From assembly GCA_018333515.1 (NCBI GenBank), contig JAGXSZ010000013.1, positions 25,251 through 89,250 on the forward strand: DNA of 64,000 nucleotides, read 5' to 3'. Source of the stretch: Actinomycetota bacterium. Its GTDB lineage: Bacteria; Actinomycetota; Aquicultoria; Aquicultorales; Aquicultoraceae. A model generated the notes under the pieces. It did no database searches and had not been told where the DNA came from. It was given only the letters and a program-made list of their open reading frames with translations. Made by a program: the position numbers and the translations under genes. Below are positions 56,878-64,000 of this stretch, in pieces (position 1 is the stretch's first letter; every line of letters starts with the position of its first letter).

Positions 56878-58818
56878 ATGTCAGACAAGATCAGAAGCGT
56901 GGATCCGGCGACAATCGAGATGCTGGAGAAAATCGGCGACATGTCGACCATGTTCAGCCGAGCCGAGGAGATGAGGGCTTGTACCTTCGGCTCCGAAGGA
57001 AGCTGCTGCCGGATTTGCGCCATGGGCCCATGCCGCCTTGGCGGAAAAAGCAAAAACGGCAGAGAAAAAACCGGTGTCTGCGGTGCGACTATGCACACCG
57101 TCGCCGCCCGTAATCTCGCGCGCTCCGTCGCCGCCGGTGCGTCCGCACACGCGGACCATGGTCGTGCGGTAGCTATGACGTTCCTCGCCGCCGCTAAAGG
57201 TGAGGCGCCGGGCTACGGAATCAAAGACGAAACAAAATTGATGGTGGTTGCAGGCCATTTCGGTATCGAGACCGAAGGCAAGACCGTCCAAGAGGTCGCT
57301 ATCGCTCTCGGCGAGGCCGCACTCGCGGAGTACGGCAAACAAGACGGCACCCCGATGATGTACGTCAAACGTGCCACCGAGAAGCGCAAGAAAATCTGGG
57401 ACGAGCTTCAAATCTTCCCGCGCGGTTTCGACCGCGAGGTCGTGCAGCTCATGCACCAGACACACGCCGGAACCGACCAGGATGCCGAGCATATCCTGAT
57501 GTCGTCGATCCGCTGCGCGCTCGCTGACGGCTGGGGCGGCTCCATGATGGCGACCGACCTATCGGATATCATGTTCGGCACGCCGAAGCCGCTTCGCGCA
57601 GAGGCGAATCTCGGTATTTTGAAAGAGAAAGAAGTAAATATTATCCTCCACGGCCACGAGCCGCTTCTCTCGGAGAAGATCGTCGACCTTGCGACCAGCC
57701 CGGAGATGATAGAGTATGCCAAGAGCAAGGGTGCCGAGGGCATCACGCTCGGCGGTATCTGCTGTACCGGCAACGAGGTCTTGATGCGTCGCGGCGTTGG
57801 CCCGGCCGGTAACGTTCTCCAGCAGGAACTCGCTATCGCGACCGGTGTCGTCGATGCGATGATCGTCGACGTCCAGTGCGTCTTCCAGGGTCTCGTCGAG
57901 ATCGCCGAGAAGTACCATACCAAAGTAATCACGACCAATGAGCGCGCGTTGATGACCGGCGCCGAGCACATCCAGTTCGATGAGCACAACGCGATAGAGA
58001 CCGCCAAGACCATCGTCAAGGCGGCGGTCGATAACTTCGCGAACCGCAAGGGCGAAGTCTTCATCCCCGACCACAAGAAACCGATGGTCGCCGGCTTCAG
58101 CCACGAGTACATCAAATACATGCTCGGCGGCAAGTTCCGCGGCTCGTTCCGTCCGCTAAATGACGCCATCATCAGCGGCCGTATCCAGGGTGCGGCGGCC
58201 ATCGTCGGGTGCAACAACCCGCGTACCACGCACGACGATTCACATAGGTTCCTCATTGAGGAATTTATTAAACGTGATATTCTCGTCGTCGTGACCGGTT
58301 GCGCCGCGCAAGGCGCCGCAAAAGCCGGCTATCTGACGCCCGAGACGATGGAGATGGCAGGCCCGGGTCTCAAGGAGATTTGTGAGACCGTCGGTATCCC
58401 GCCGGTACTCCATCTCGGCTCCTGCGTCGACAACAGCCGCATACTCACCGTCCTCAACGAGATCGTCGCCGAAGGCGGCCTTGGCGAAGACGTAAGCGAC
58501 CTGCCGGCAGTCGGCATGGCTCCCGAGTGGTATTCGGAGAAAGCGCTCACCATCGCACTCTACTGTGTCGCCAGCGGCGCGGATGTCATCTTCGGCGGCG
58601 TCGGGGCGCCGTATCGCGCGAGCACAGAGATGATGAGCCTCACGACCGAGGGCTTTAAAGAGAAGTTCGGCGCGACGTTTGAATTCTACCCGACAAAAGA
58701 GGAGATTCTCGAAGCGACGGTCAACAAGATTCAAGCGAAGAGAAAAGCTCTGGGTATCGATACCCAGAAAGAAAGAGTCCTCTTCGATATGGAGATGAGG
58801 AGGGAACTGAATGTCTAA
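56878..58818 (+). CDS. acsA: Carbon monoxide dehydrogenase catalytic subunit
   Basis: 646 residues. It reduces CO2 to CO at a Ni-4Fe-5S C-cluster for the carbonyl branch. The N-terminal cysteine region forming the B/D clusters is CTFGSEGSCCRICAMGPCRLGGKSKNGREKTGVCGA, read here in pieces. C-cluster ligand regions include HGHEPLLSEKIVDL, LGGICCTGNEVLMRRG, VDVQCVFQGL, AAIVGCNNPRTTHDD, VVTGCAAQGAAKAGYL and HLGSCVDNSRI. The length is standard for CooS/AcsA. AAGGAGAGATT precedes ATG. It overlaps acsB by eight bases. Confidence 0.96.
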   Translation: MSDKIRSVDPATIEMLEKIGDMSTMFSRAEEMRACTFGSEGSCCRICAMGPCRLGGKSKNGREKTGVCGATMHTVAARNLARSVAAGASAHADHGRAVAMTFLAAAKGEAPGYGIKDETKLMVVAGHFGIETEGKTVQEVAIALGEAALAEYGKQDGTPMMYVKRATEKRKKIWDELQIFPRGFDREVVQLMHQTHAGTDQDAEHILMSSIRCALADGWGGSMMATDLSDIMFGTPKPLRAEANLGILKEKEVNIILHGHEPLLSEKIVDLATSPEMIEYAKSKGAEGITLGGICCTGNEVLMRRGVGPAGNVLQQELAIATGVVDAMIVDVQCVFQGLVEIAEKYHTKVITTNERALMTGAEHIQFDEHNAIETAKTIVKAAVDNFANRKGEVFIPDHKKPMVAGFSHEYIKYMLGGKFRGSFRPLNDAIISGRIQGAAAIVGCNNPRTTHDDSHRFLIEEFIKRDILVVVTGCAAQGAAKAGYLTPETMEMAGPGLKEICETVGIPPVLHLGSCVDNSRILTVLNEIVAEGGLGEDVSDLPAVGMAPEWYSEKALTIALYCVASGADVIFGGVGAPYRASTEMMSLTTEGFKEKFGATFEFYPTKEEILEATVNKIQAKRKALGIDTQKERVLFDMEMRRELNV

Positions 58819-61018
58819 GATTATTGCAACCTCAGCTATCAGGGGCGCGCATGAGACCGTCAATCTCGCGGAAGCGAAGATTAAAGAGGCTATCGATTCT
58901 AAAGGCGCGAATCATGAAGTAGCGTTCCCGAATACCGGCTACTTTCTCCCGGTCATCTACGCGTTGACCGGTGAGAAGGTCGAGAAAGTCTCCGATATGG
59001 AGAAAGTTCTCAAAATCGCGAAGGACCTCCTTCCGGAGGAGCCGAGCGAGAGCCTGTGGCTCCCGTACCTCGGCGGTACTCTGGATGCGGGCATCGCGAC
59101 GCTCTTCGGCGCCGAGATGATAATGGCGCTTCGCTACATCGGCATCGGTGACGCGCCCGTGACCGACCTCTACGTCGGCGCCGCCGATGATGTCATCATG
59201 CGCGCCCGAGGCGTCGAGTTCGTGGATGGTTCGGCTCCGGGTTTTGCCGCGATAGTCGGCGCCGCCCCCAGCGTTGAACAGGCCGTTTCTATGGCTCGCG
59301 ACCTGCAGCAGAAGAACCTCTATACCTTTATCGCCGGCTCGACCGACGGCGTATGCTTCGCCGACCAGCTCGTCGAGGGCGGCGTGGAAATCGGTTGGGA
59401 TACCCGTCTCGTCCCGTTCGACCCGCACGTCTACGGGCATATCTACTCGATTGGTTTCGCCACCAGGGCCGCTATGGCCTTCGGCGGTGTCCAGCCGGGC
59501 GATTATGAGAGAACCCTTCGTTACAACAAGAACCGCGTCTTCGCGTTCGTCGTCGCACTCGGTGAAGTCGACCCGGTCAAATACGCGGCGGCCGCCGGCG
59601 CCATCAACTATGGTTTCCCGGCAATCGCCGACACCAATATCCCGGAAATACTTCCGACCGGTGTCTGTACCTACGAGCATGTCGTCGCAAACGTGCCGTT
59701 TGAGGACATCATCCAGAAAGCAATCGAAGTTCGCGGCTTGAAGATCAAAATCGACAAGGTGCCGATTCCGGTCGCCTACGGCGCGGCCTTCGAGGGTGAG
59801 CGTATCCGTAAGGATGATCTCTACTGCGAGTTCGGCGGCTCCAAGAGCGAAGCATTCGAGCTTCTGCAGATGAAAGATATGGATGAGGTAGAGGACAACA
59901 AGATAGAGCTTGTCGGTCCCGACCTTAAAGACATGGAAGAGAAGAAGGCGTACCCGATGGCAATCGTCGTCGATGTCGCCGGCCGCAAGATGCAAAAAGA
60001 CTTCGAGCCGATTCTCGAGCGCCAGATACACCATCTCATCAACGGGGCGGAGGGCGTCATGCACGTCTCTCAGCGTGATGTTATGTGGATTCGCGTCGGC
60101 AAGAAAGCCGTCGAAAAAGGCTTCGGACTCGCCGACATCGGCCGCATCCTGCACACCAAGATACTCAACGAGTTCCCGGCAATCGTCGACAAGGTCCAGG
60201 TGACAATCTACACCGAAGCCGAAAAAGTCCACGAACTGCTCGAGATAGCCCGCAAGGAGTATCACGACCGCGATGAGCGCGTCTCGGGCTTGACCGACGA
60301 GAACGTCGATACGTTCTACAGCTGCACGCTCTGCCAGTCGTTCGCCCCGACCCACCTCTGCATCATCACACCGCAGCGCCTGGGTCTGTGCGGCGCTTAC
60401 AACTGGCTCGACGGCAAGGCATCCTTCGAGATCAACCCGACCGGCCCGAACCAGCCTGTCCTCAAGGGCGAGACCCTAAACGAGGAAAAAGGCGAGTGGG
60501 CGGGGATCAACGAGTATCTCGCACGCGCGTCGAACGGCGCTATCCAGAGGCTCTATGCCTACTCCATGATGGAGAACCCGATGACCTCCTGCGGTTGCTT
60601 CGAGGCCATCATCGCCCATCTGCCGCTCGTCGACGAGGATACCGGAGATGTCAGAAGCGGCTTCATGGTCGTCAACCGCGACTATGCGGGCCAGACCCCG
60701 TTCGGTATGACCTTCTCGACCATGGCGGGCCTTGTCGGCGGCGGTCTGCAAAACCCGGGTATGGCCGGCGTTGGAAAGTACTTCCTCGGCAGCCCGAAAT
60801 TCCTATCGGCCGACGGCGGTTTCGCCCGCGTCGTATGGATGCCGAAAGAGCTTAAAGAACAGCTCGCCGGTATCCTCGAAGGGCAAGCGGAGCGCGTCGG
60901 CGACCCCGACTTTCTCAACAAGATAGCGGATGAGACGAATGCGCTCACCATGGAAGATGTCATGACGTTTGCGAAGTCCAAGAACCATCCGGCGCTCGCG
61001 TTGGATATGCTCGGCTAA
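58811..61018 (+). CDS. acsB: Acetyl-CoA synthase (CODH/ACS alpha/beta subunit)
   Basis: 735 residues. It condenses CO, the corrinoid methyl group and CoA at the Ni-Ni-4Fe4S A-cluster. Cluster ligands are in YSCTLCQSFAPTHLC, RLGLCGAYNWLDG and the nickel-chelating Cys-Gly-Cys of MTSCGCFEAI. The length equals the bacterial three-domain enzyme, including the N-terminal domain that docks to AcsA and lets CO pass through a tunnel. Archaeal CdhC lacks that domain. It is translationally coupled to acsA. Confidence 0.96.
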   Translation: MSKIIATSAIRGAHETVNLAEAKIKEAIDSKGANHEVAFPNTGYFLPVIYALTGEKVEKVSDMEKVLKIAKDLLPEEPSESLWLPYLGGTLDAGIATLFGAEMIMALRYIGIGDAPVTDLYVGAADDVIMRARGVEFVDGSAPGFAAIVGAAPSVEQAVSMARDLQQKNLYTFIAGSTDGVCFADQLVEGGVEIGWDTRLVPFDPHVYGHIYSIGFATRAAMAFGGVQPGDYERTLRYNKNRVFAFVVALGEVDPVKYAAAAGAINYGFPAIADTNIPEILPTGVCTYEHVVANVPFEDIIQKAIEVRGLKIKIDKVPIPVAYGAAFEGERIRKDDLYCEFGGSKSEAFELLQMKDMDEVEDNKIELVGPDLKDMEEKKAYPMAIVVDVAGRKMQKDFEPILERQIHHLINGAEGVMHVSQRDVMWIRVGKKAVEKGFGLADIGRILHTKILNEFPAIVDKVQVTIYTEAEKVHELLEIARKEYHDRDERVSGLTDENVDTFYSCTLCQSFAPTHLCIITPQRLGLCGAYNWLDGKASFEINPTGPNQPVLKGETLNEEKGEWAGINEYLARASNGAIQRLYAYSMMENPMTSCGCFEAIIAHLPLVDEDTGDVRSGFMVVNRDYAGQTPFGMTFSTMAGLVGGGLQNPGMAGVGKYFLGSPKFLSADGGFARVVWMPKELKEQLAGILEGQAERVGDPDFLNKIADETNALTMEDVMTFAKSKNHPALALDMLG

Positions 61019-61028
61019 TATAGACTCG

Positions 61029-61078
61029 ACGCGGGAGGCGGGGCGCTTTGCCGCGCCCCGCTCCGCGTGATTTTTTTC
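61029..61078 (+). terminator. Strong rho-independent terminator between acsB and acsC
   Basis: A long GC-rich hairpin (outer ACGCGG/CCGCGT, inner GCGGGGCGC/GCGCCCCGC) is followed by TGA and seven T. acsC must rely on read-through or its own promoter. Confidence 0.88.
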
Positions 61079-61132
61079 TAGCGATGGCCGTATGGCCGAA
61101 TGAACGATTAACCTTTGTGGAGGTGAGTGAAT

Positions 61133-62485
61133 GTGGCTTTAACCGGAATGGATATTTTTAAACAGCTCCCAAAGACTAACTGCGGCGAGTGTGGGATTCC
61201 CACCTGTTTGGCGTTCGCGATGAAGCTTGCCGCCGGCGGCGCTTCTCTCGAACAGTGCCCGCACGTTAGTGAGGAAGCAAAAGCACTGCTCTCCGAGGCG
61301 TCCGCGCCTCCGATGCGCGGTGTGACGATAGGTGAGGGTGAATACGCGCTCAAGATTGGTGAGGAACTCGTAATGCACAGGCACGAGAAGACCTTCTTTA
61401 ACCCGCCGGGCCTGGCACTCCTTGTTGAGGATACGGAAGACGGCGCGGCCGTCGACGCGAAACTAGCCGCGCTAAAGGAGGCTACCTATGAGCGTGTCGG
61501 CCAGACGTTGCGCGCCGACCTAGTCGCGGTCAAGAACTCTTCGGGTGACGCGAGCACCTTTAGCGATATGGTGAAAAAAGTAATGGCGGGCATCTCATAC
61601 CCGCTTGTTTTAATGGCGGACGCGGCGGCTATAGATGCCGCGATGTCGGCCGCCGGCCCCGTAAAACCATTGCTCCATGCGGCGACCGCCGACAACCTCG
61701 ACGCGATGGCGGCGCTTGCCAAGAAATACGGCGCTCCGCTCGCCGTCAAACCGGCCTCCCTCGATGAGCTGGCCGAGTTGACGACGAAACTCGCCGGCAT
61801 GGGCCTTAAAGACCTCGTCATCGATATGGGTACGCGCACCCTAAAAGAGACCTTCCAGAACCTGGTCTTTACGCGGCGCCTGGCTCTCAAGAAGAAACAG
61901 CGCCCGTTCGGGTATCCGACTATAACGTTCCCCGCCGAGGAGACAGCGGACGATATGATGGAGACCGTCCACGCGGCCGTCTACACCATCAAGTACGGCG
62001 GTATCATGGTGCTCAAAGACCTCAGCCCAGAGAAGGCCTATGCCCTCTACGTCTTGAGGCAGAACGTATATACAGACCCGCAGCGTCCGATGCAGGTCGA
62101 TCAGGGCGTCTACCCGATAAACAACCCGACCGAGGACTCGCCGTTCCTGGTCACTACCAACTTCTCGCTTACATATTTCATCGTTTCGAGCGAGGTTGAA
62201 GGAAGCAAGATGCCGGCGTGGCTCGGTATCGTCGATGTCGACGGCCTCTCGACGCTTACCGCGTGGGCGGCCGGCAAATTCGTGCCGGAGAGAATCGCCG
62301 CCTTCGTCAACAAGAGCGACATTCTCGAAAAGATCAAGCATAAGACCGTCGTTATTCCGGGCTATGTCGCACAGATAAGCGGCGAACTCGAAGAAGAACT
62401 CCAGGGCTGGAAGATAGTCGTCGGCCCGCGTGAAGCGGCCGATATCCCGGCCTTCCTGAAGAGTTTTCAGACGGTTACGGTTTAG
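61133..62485 (+). CDS. acsC: Corrinoid iron-sulfur protein large subunit (AcsC)
   Basis: 450 residues. It binds a 4Fe-4S cluster and the corrinoid. The GTG at 61133 is selected because GGAGG then lies nine bases upstream and the N-terminus (ALTGMDIFKQLPKTNCGECGIPTC) aligns with the Moorella protein. A GTG at 61127 would add two residues. Cluster cysteines are C17, C20, C25 and one near 42 (EQCPHVS). A TIM-barrel middle and a Rossmann-like B12-binding C-terminus follow (FPAEET, MVLKDLSPEKAYAL, TNFSLTYFIVSSEVEGSKMPAWLGIVDVDGLS). No acsE methyltransferase is adjacent within the window. Confidence 0.95.
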   Translation: MALTGMDIFKQLPKTNCGECGIPTCLAFAMKLAAGGASLEQCPHVSEEAKALLSEASAPPMRGVTIGEGEYALKIGEELVMHRHEKTFFNPPGLALLVEDTEDGAAVDAKLAALKEATYERVGQTLRADLVAVKNSSGDASTFSDMVKKVMAGISYPLVLMADAAAIDAAMSAAGPVKPLLHAATADNLDAMAALAKKYGAPLAVKPASLDELAELTTKLAGMGLKDLVIDMGTRTLKETFQNLVFTRRLALKKKQRPFGYPTITFPAEETADDMMETVHAAVYTIKYGGIMVLKDLSPEKAYALYVLRQNVYTDPQRPMQVDQGVYPINNPTEDSPFLVTTNFSLTYFIVSSEVEGSKMPAWLGIVDVDGLSTLTAWAAGKFVPERIAAFVNKSDILEKIKHKTVVIPGYVAQISGELEEELQGWKIVVGPREAADIPAFLKSFQTVTV

Positions 62486-62505
62486 TTTACATATGAGGGA
62501 CGAAC

Positions 62506-62547
62506 CATTAGTGGGTTAGCGATAAGCCGATCACTAACCCACTAATG
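62506..62547. repeat. 14-bp perfect stem-loop downstream of acsC
   Basis: CATTAGTGGGTTAG (62506-62519) and CTAACCCACTAATG (62534-62547) with a 14-base loop. There is no T-run. It could be an mRNA 3'-end stabiliser or a dispersed palindrome. Confidence 0.6.
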
Positions 62548-62574
62548 TCATCTCGGTTGCGGCGTAATAGTTGA

Positions 62575-62613
62575 GAATTGCAAATTATTGGGGAGTCGAG
62601 CGATTTGCAATTC
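62575..62613. repeat. 11-bp inverted repeat upstream of the GltD-like gene
   Basis: GAATTGCAAAT (62575-62585) and ATTTGCAATTC (62603-62613), 17-base loop. It lies 65 bases before the next ATG and may be an operator. Confidence 0.5.
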
Positions 62614-62677
62614 GACAATTAATATTCTTCGATCAATCATCTTTTTTGTAGTAGTGAGTAGAGGAAAGGTTGCTACT

Positions 62678-64000
62678 ATGGCGAGTGAAGCTACGAACGT
62701 AAATTCTCAGAGCGAAGCCTTTGAGACATGGATAAAAGACCAGCCGCTCAAGCCGCCGTGCGCAAGCGCGTGCCCGGTCAACGCGGATATCCAGTCGTTT
62801 GTGAGCCTTGTTGCCCAGGGCAGGTTCAAGGAGTCGCTGGAAGCGGTGCGGGAGCGCTGCACATTGCCGGGCTCGCTTGGACGCATCTGTCACCACCCGT
62901 GCGAGGGCGAGTGCCGTCGCAACGACGTGGAGGGCGCGGTAAACATCAGGGCCATCAAACGTTTTGCATCGGATGTCTGCGCGGATGAACCCGCCTCGGA
63001 CGCGGTTCCGAAGACGCGGGGCAAGCGGGTCGCCATCATCGGCGGCGGCGTCGCCGGATTGACCGCCGCTTACGACCTGGCCAAGGACGGCTTCGATGTC
63101 ACAATCTACGAGCAAAACGACGCCTGCGGCGGCGCGATATATACCGGCGTTCCCAAATACCGCCTCCCAAAAGAGGTTGTCGCGCGGGATGTCGCGGCTA
63201 TCGAGTCGCTCGGGGTGACGATTAAGACGAACACCGCCATCGGCAGGGACGTCGCCTTCGACGACCTCGCCAAAGACTACGACGCGGTCCTTATAGCCAT
63301 CGGCCTCACGGTGAGCAGGGGTATCCCGATACCCGGCCACGACGCCGACGGCGTCCTCTTGGCGCTGCCGGTCTTAAAAGAGGCCAACTTCAATGATAAC
63401 GCCGTCATCGGCAAGCGGGTCGTCGTCATCGGCGGCGGCAACGTCGCGTTCGACGTGGCGCGCTCGGCGAAGCGTATGGGTGCCGAGGAGGTCAGTCTCT
63501 GCTGCCTCGAGTGCGAGGACGAGATACCGGCGTTCAGCTGGGAGCTGGGCGAAGCGCGCGAAGAAGGTATAATTATCAACCCCTCTTGGGGCCCGAAAGA
63601 GATAAGGGTCGAGGACGGCAAGGTGTCGGCGATAAGCTTTAAGCGCTGCTCGCGCGTCTTCGACGAAAAAGGCATCTTCAACCCGGCCTATGACGAGAAC
63701 GAGATTCTCGGAATCGAGGCGGACAATGTGGTCTTCGCCATCGGCCAGGGCGCCGATATGAACGGCTTTACCGGGACCTCGCTCGAGGTCGACGAGCGCG
63801 GCCGCATCGAGTGGGATGCGCTAACCCTCAAGACCAACCTCCCGAACGTCTTCGCGTCCGGTGAGGTCGTCACCGGCCCCGGTTCCGCCGTCGCGGCGAT
63901 GCGAAACGCGCACCACGCCGCCACCGCCATCGAGCGTTTTTTGACCACCGGCACCGCCGGCGCGGTTGTCGTGCCCGAGCCGCTCGCTATCGGCAGGCTT
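62678..64000 (+). CDS. GltD-like FAD/NAD(P)-dependent iron-sulfur oxidoreductase, 3'-truncated by the window edge
   Basis: The first 441 residues of a flavoprotein related to the small subunit of NADPH-glutamate synthase and to NfnB. AGAGGAAAGG precedes ATG. The N-terminal Fe-S domain has PPCASACPVNADIQSFVSL and ICHHPCEGECRRNDVEGAVNIRAIKRF. The FAD dinucleotide motif is VAIIGGGVAGLTAAYDLA, then GGAIYTGVPKYRLPKEV. The NAD(P) motif is VVVIGGGNVAFDVARSA, and the closing FAD segment is NVFASGEVVTGPGSAVAAMRNA. The frame is open to base 64000. No large glutamate-synthase subunit is visible. Its place after acsC suggests electron transfer for the methylene-THF reductase or ferredoxin/NAD(P) coupling rather than glutamate synthesis. 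Confidence 0.9.
   Translation, partial: MASEATNVNSQSEAFETWIKDQPLKPPCASACPVNADIQSFVSLVAQGRFKESLEAVRERCTLPGSLGRICHHPCEGECRRNDVEGAVNIRAIKRFASDVCADEPASDAVPKTRGKRVAIIGGGVAGLTAAYDLAKDGFDVTIYEQNDACGGAIYTGVPKYRLPKEVVARDVAAIESLGVTIKTNTAIGRDVAFDDLAKDYDAVLIAIGLTVSRGIPIPGHDADGVLLALPVLKEANFNDNAVIGKRVVVIGGGNVAFDVARSAKRMGAEEVSLCCLECEDEIPAFSWELGEAREEGIIINPSWGPKEIRVEDGKVSAISFKRCSRVFDEKGIFNPAYDENEILGIEADNVVFAIGQGADMNGFTGTSLEVDERGRIEWDALTLKTNLPNVFASGEVVTGPGSAVAAMRNAHHAATAIERFLTTGTAGAVVVPEPLAIGRL

Noticed and set aside
58832..60355. 507-codon open frame antisense to acsB (and similar long antisense frames over ppcA, fhs and lysC/asd)
   Set aside because: High-GC codon usage on the coding strand leaves the antisense frame open. 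The sense proteins are unambiguous.
1..64000. CRISPR array or complete insertion sequence
   Set aside because: No regularly spaced direct repeats, cas genes or intact transposase with terminal repeats were seen. The only transposase-like gene is the degenerate RAYT.

Overview
The window looks like chromosome from a deep-branching, anaerobic, autotrophy-capable member of the Actinomycetota, of the kind known from deep-aquifer and hydrothermal lineages such as Aquicultoria or Geothermincolia. The lineage is inferred from gene content, not from a marker tree. Two things point there. The first is the actinobacterial cell-wall/signalling cluster fhaA-fhaB-pstP-rodA-pbpA-pknB. The second is a bacterial-type Wood-Ljungdahl (CODH/acetyl-CoA synthase) operon, with a four-subunit 2-oxoacid:ferredoxin oxidoreductase and an archaeal-type PEP carboxylase. 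Most of the sequence is GC-rich and gene-dense, with GTG/TTG starts and overlapping genes. The exception is a more AT-rich accessory patch at about 20.6-22.9 kb.

Layout. 0-7.2 kb: the end of a TrkH K+ channel subunit, a lipid-anchored-looking OB-fold protein, tRNA-Gly, a zinc-ribbon protein, a Ca2+-type P-ATPase, and flagellar stator genes motA-motB behind a near-perfect sigma-28 promoter. 7.2-15.8 kb (minus strand): a polytopic Ser/Thr kinase, then fhaA, fhaB, pstP, rodA, pbpA and PASTA-kinase pknB. 15.9-20.0 kb: tRNA-Leu, larC, a DUF4446 gene, pheA, serS. 20.1-28.1 kb: the conserved serS-tRNA-Ser-tadA-SRP RNA-dnaX-ybaB-recR block. All four tRNA-Ser isoacceptors and tRNA-Arg(ACG) are here. 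A roughly 3 kb insert in this block carries remnants of two toxin-antitoxin loci, a palindromic mobile element and an HD-GYP phosphodiesterase.

28.3-31.3 kb: porGDAB. 31.5-35.3 kb: two uncharacterised small genes, then lysC-asd and an FmdE-like gene. 35.4-39.3 kb: a degenerate REP-type transposase and a ChrB-HD-MFS cassette with an operator lying inside its promoter. 39.3-47.1 kb: an MrfA-like helicase, a YbaK deacylase, a hydrogenase-like iron-sulfur sensor fused to a diguanylate cyclase, purC, and archaeal-type PEPC. 47.2-49.3 kb: a LytS/LytTR two-component system. 49.3-64 kb: a long structured leader and then fhs-acsV-cooC-folD-acsD-acsA-acsB-acsC, followed by a GltD-like flavoprotein that runs off the end.

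How it fits together. fhs and folD build methyl-THF precursors. AcsC/AcsD carry the methyl group on cobalt, and AcsV reactivates that cobalt. CooC loads nickel into AcsA, and AcsA/AcsB make acetyl-CoA. PorGDAB can carboxylate acetyl-CoA to pyruvate, and PEPC makes oxaloacetate, which feeds aspartate through lysC/asd. c-di-GMP enzymes (HD-GYP, GGDEF) and motAB suggest a motile lifestyle. The hydrogenase-GGDEF fusion may couple redox or gas sensing to it. Recurrent GTAAC...GTTAC-type repeats precede several of these operons and hint at a shared regulator.
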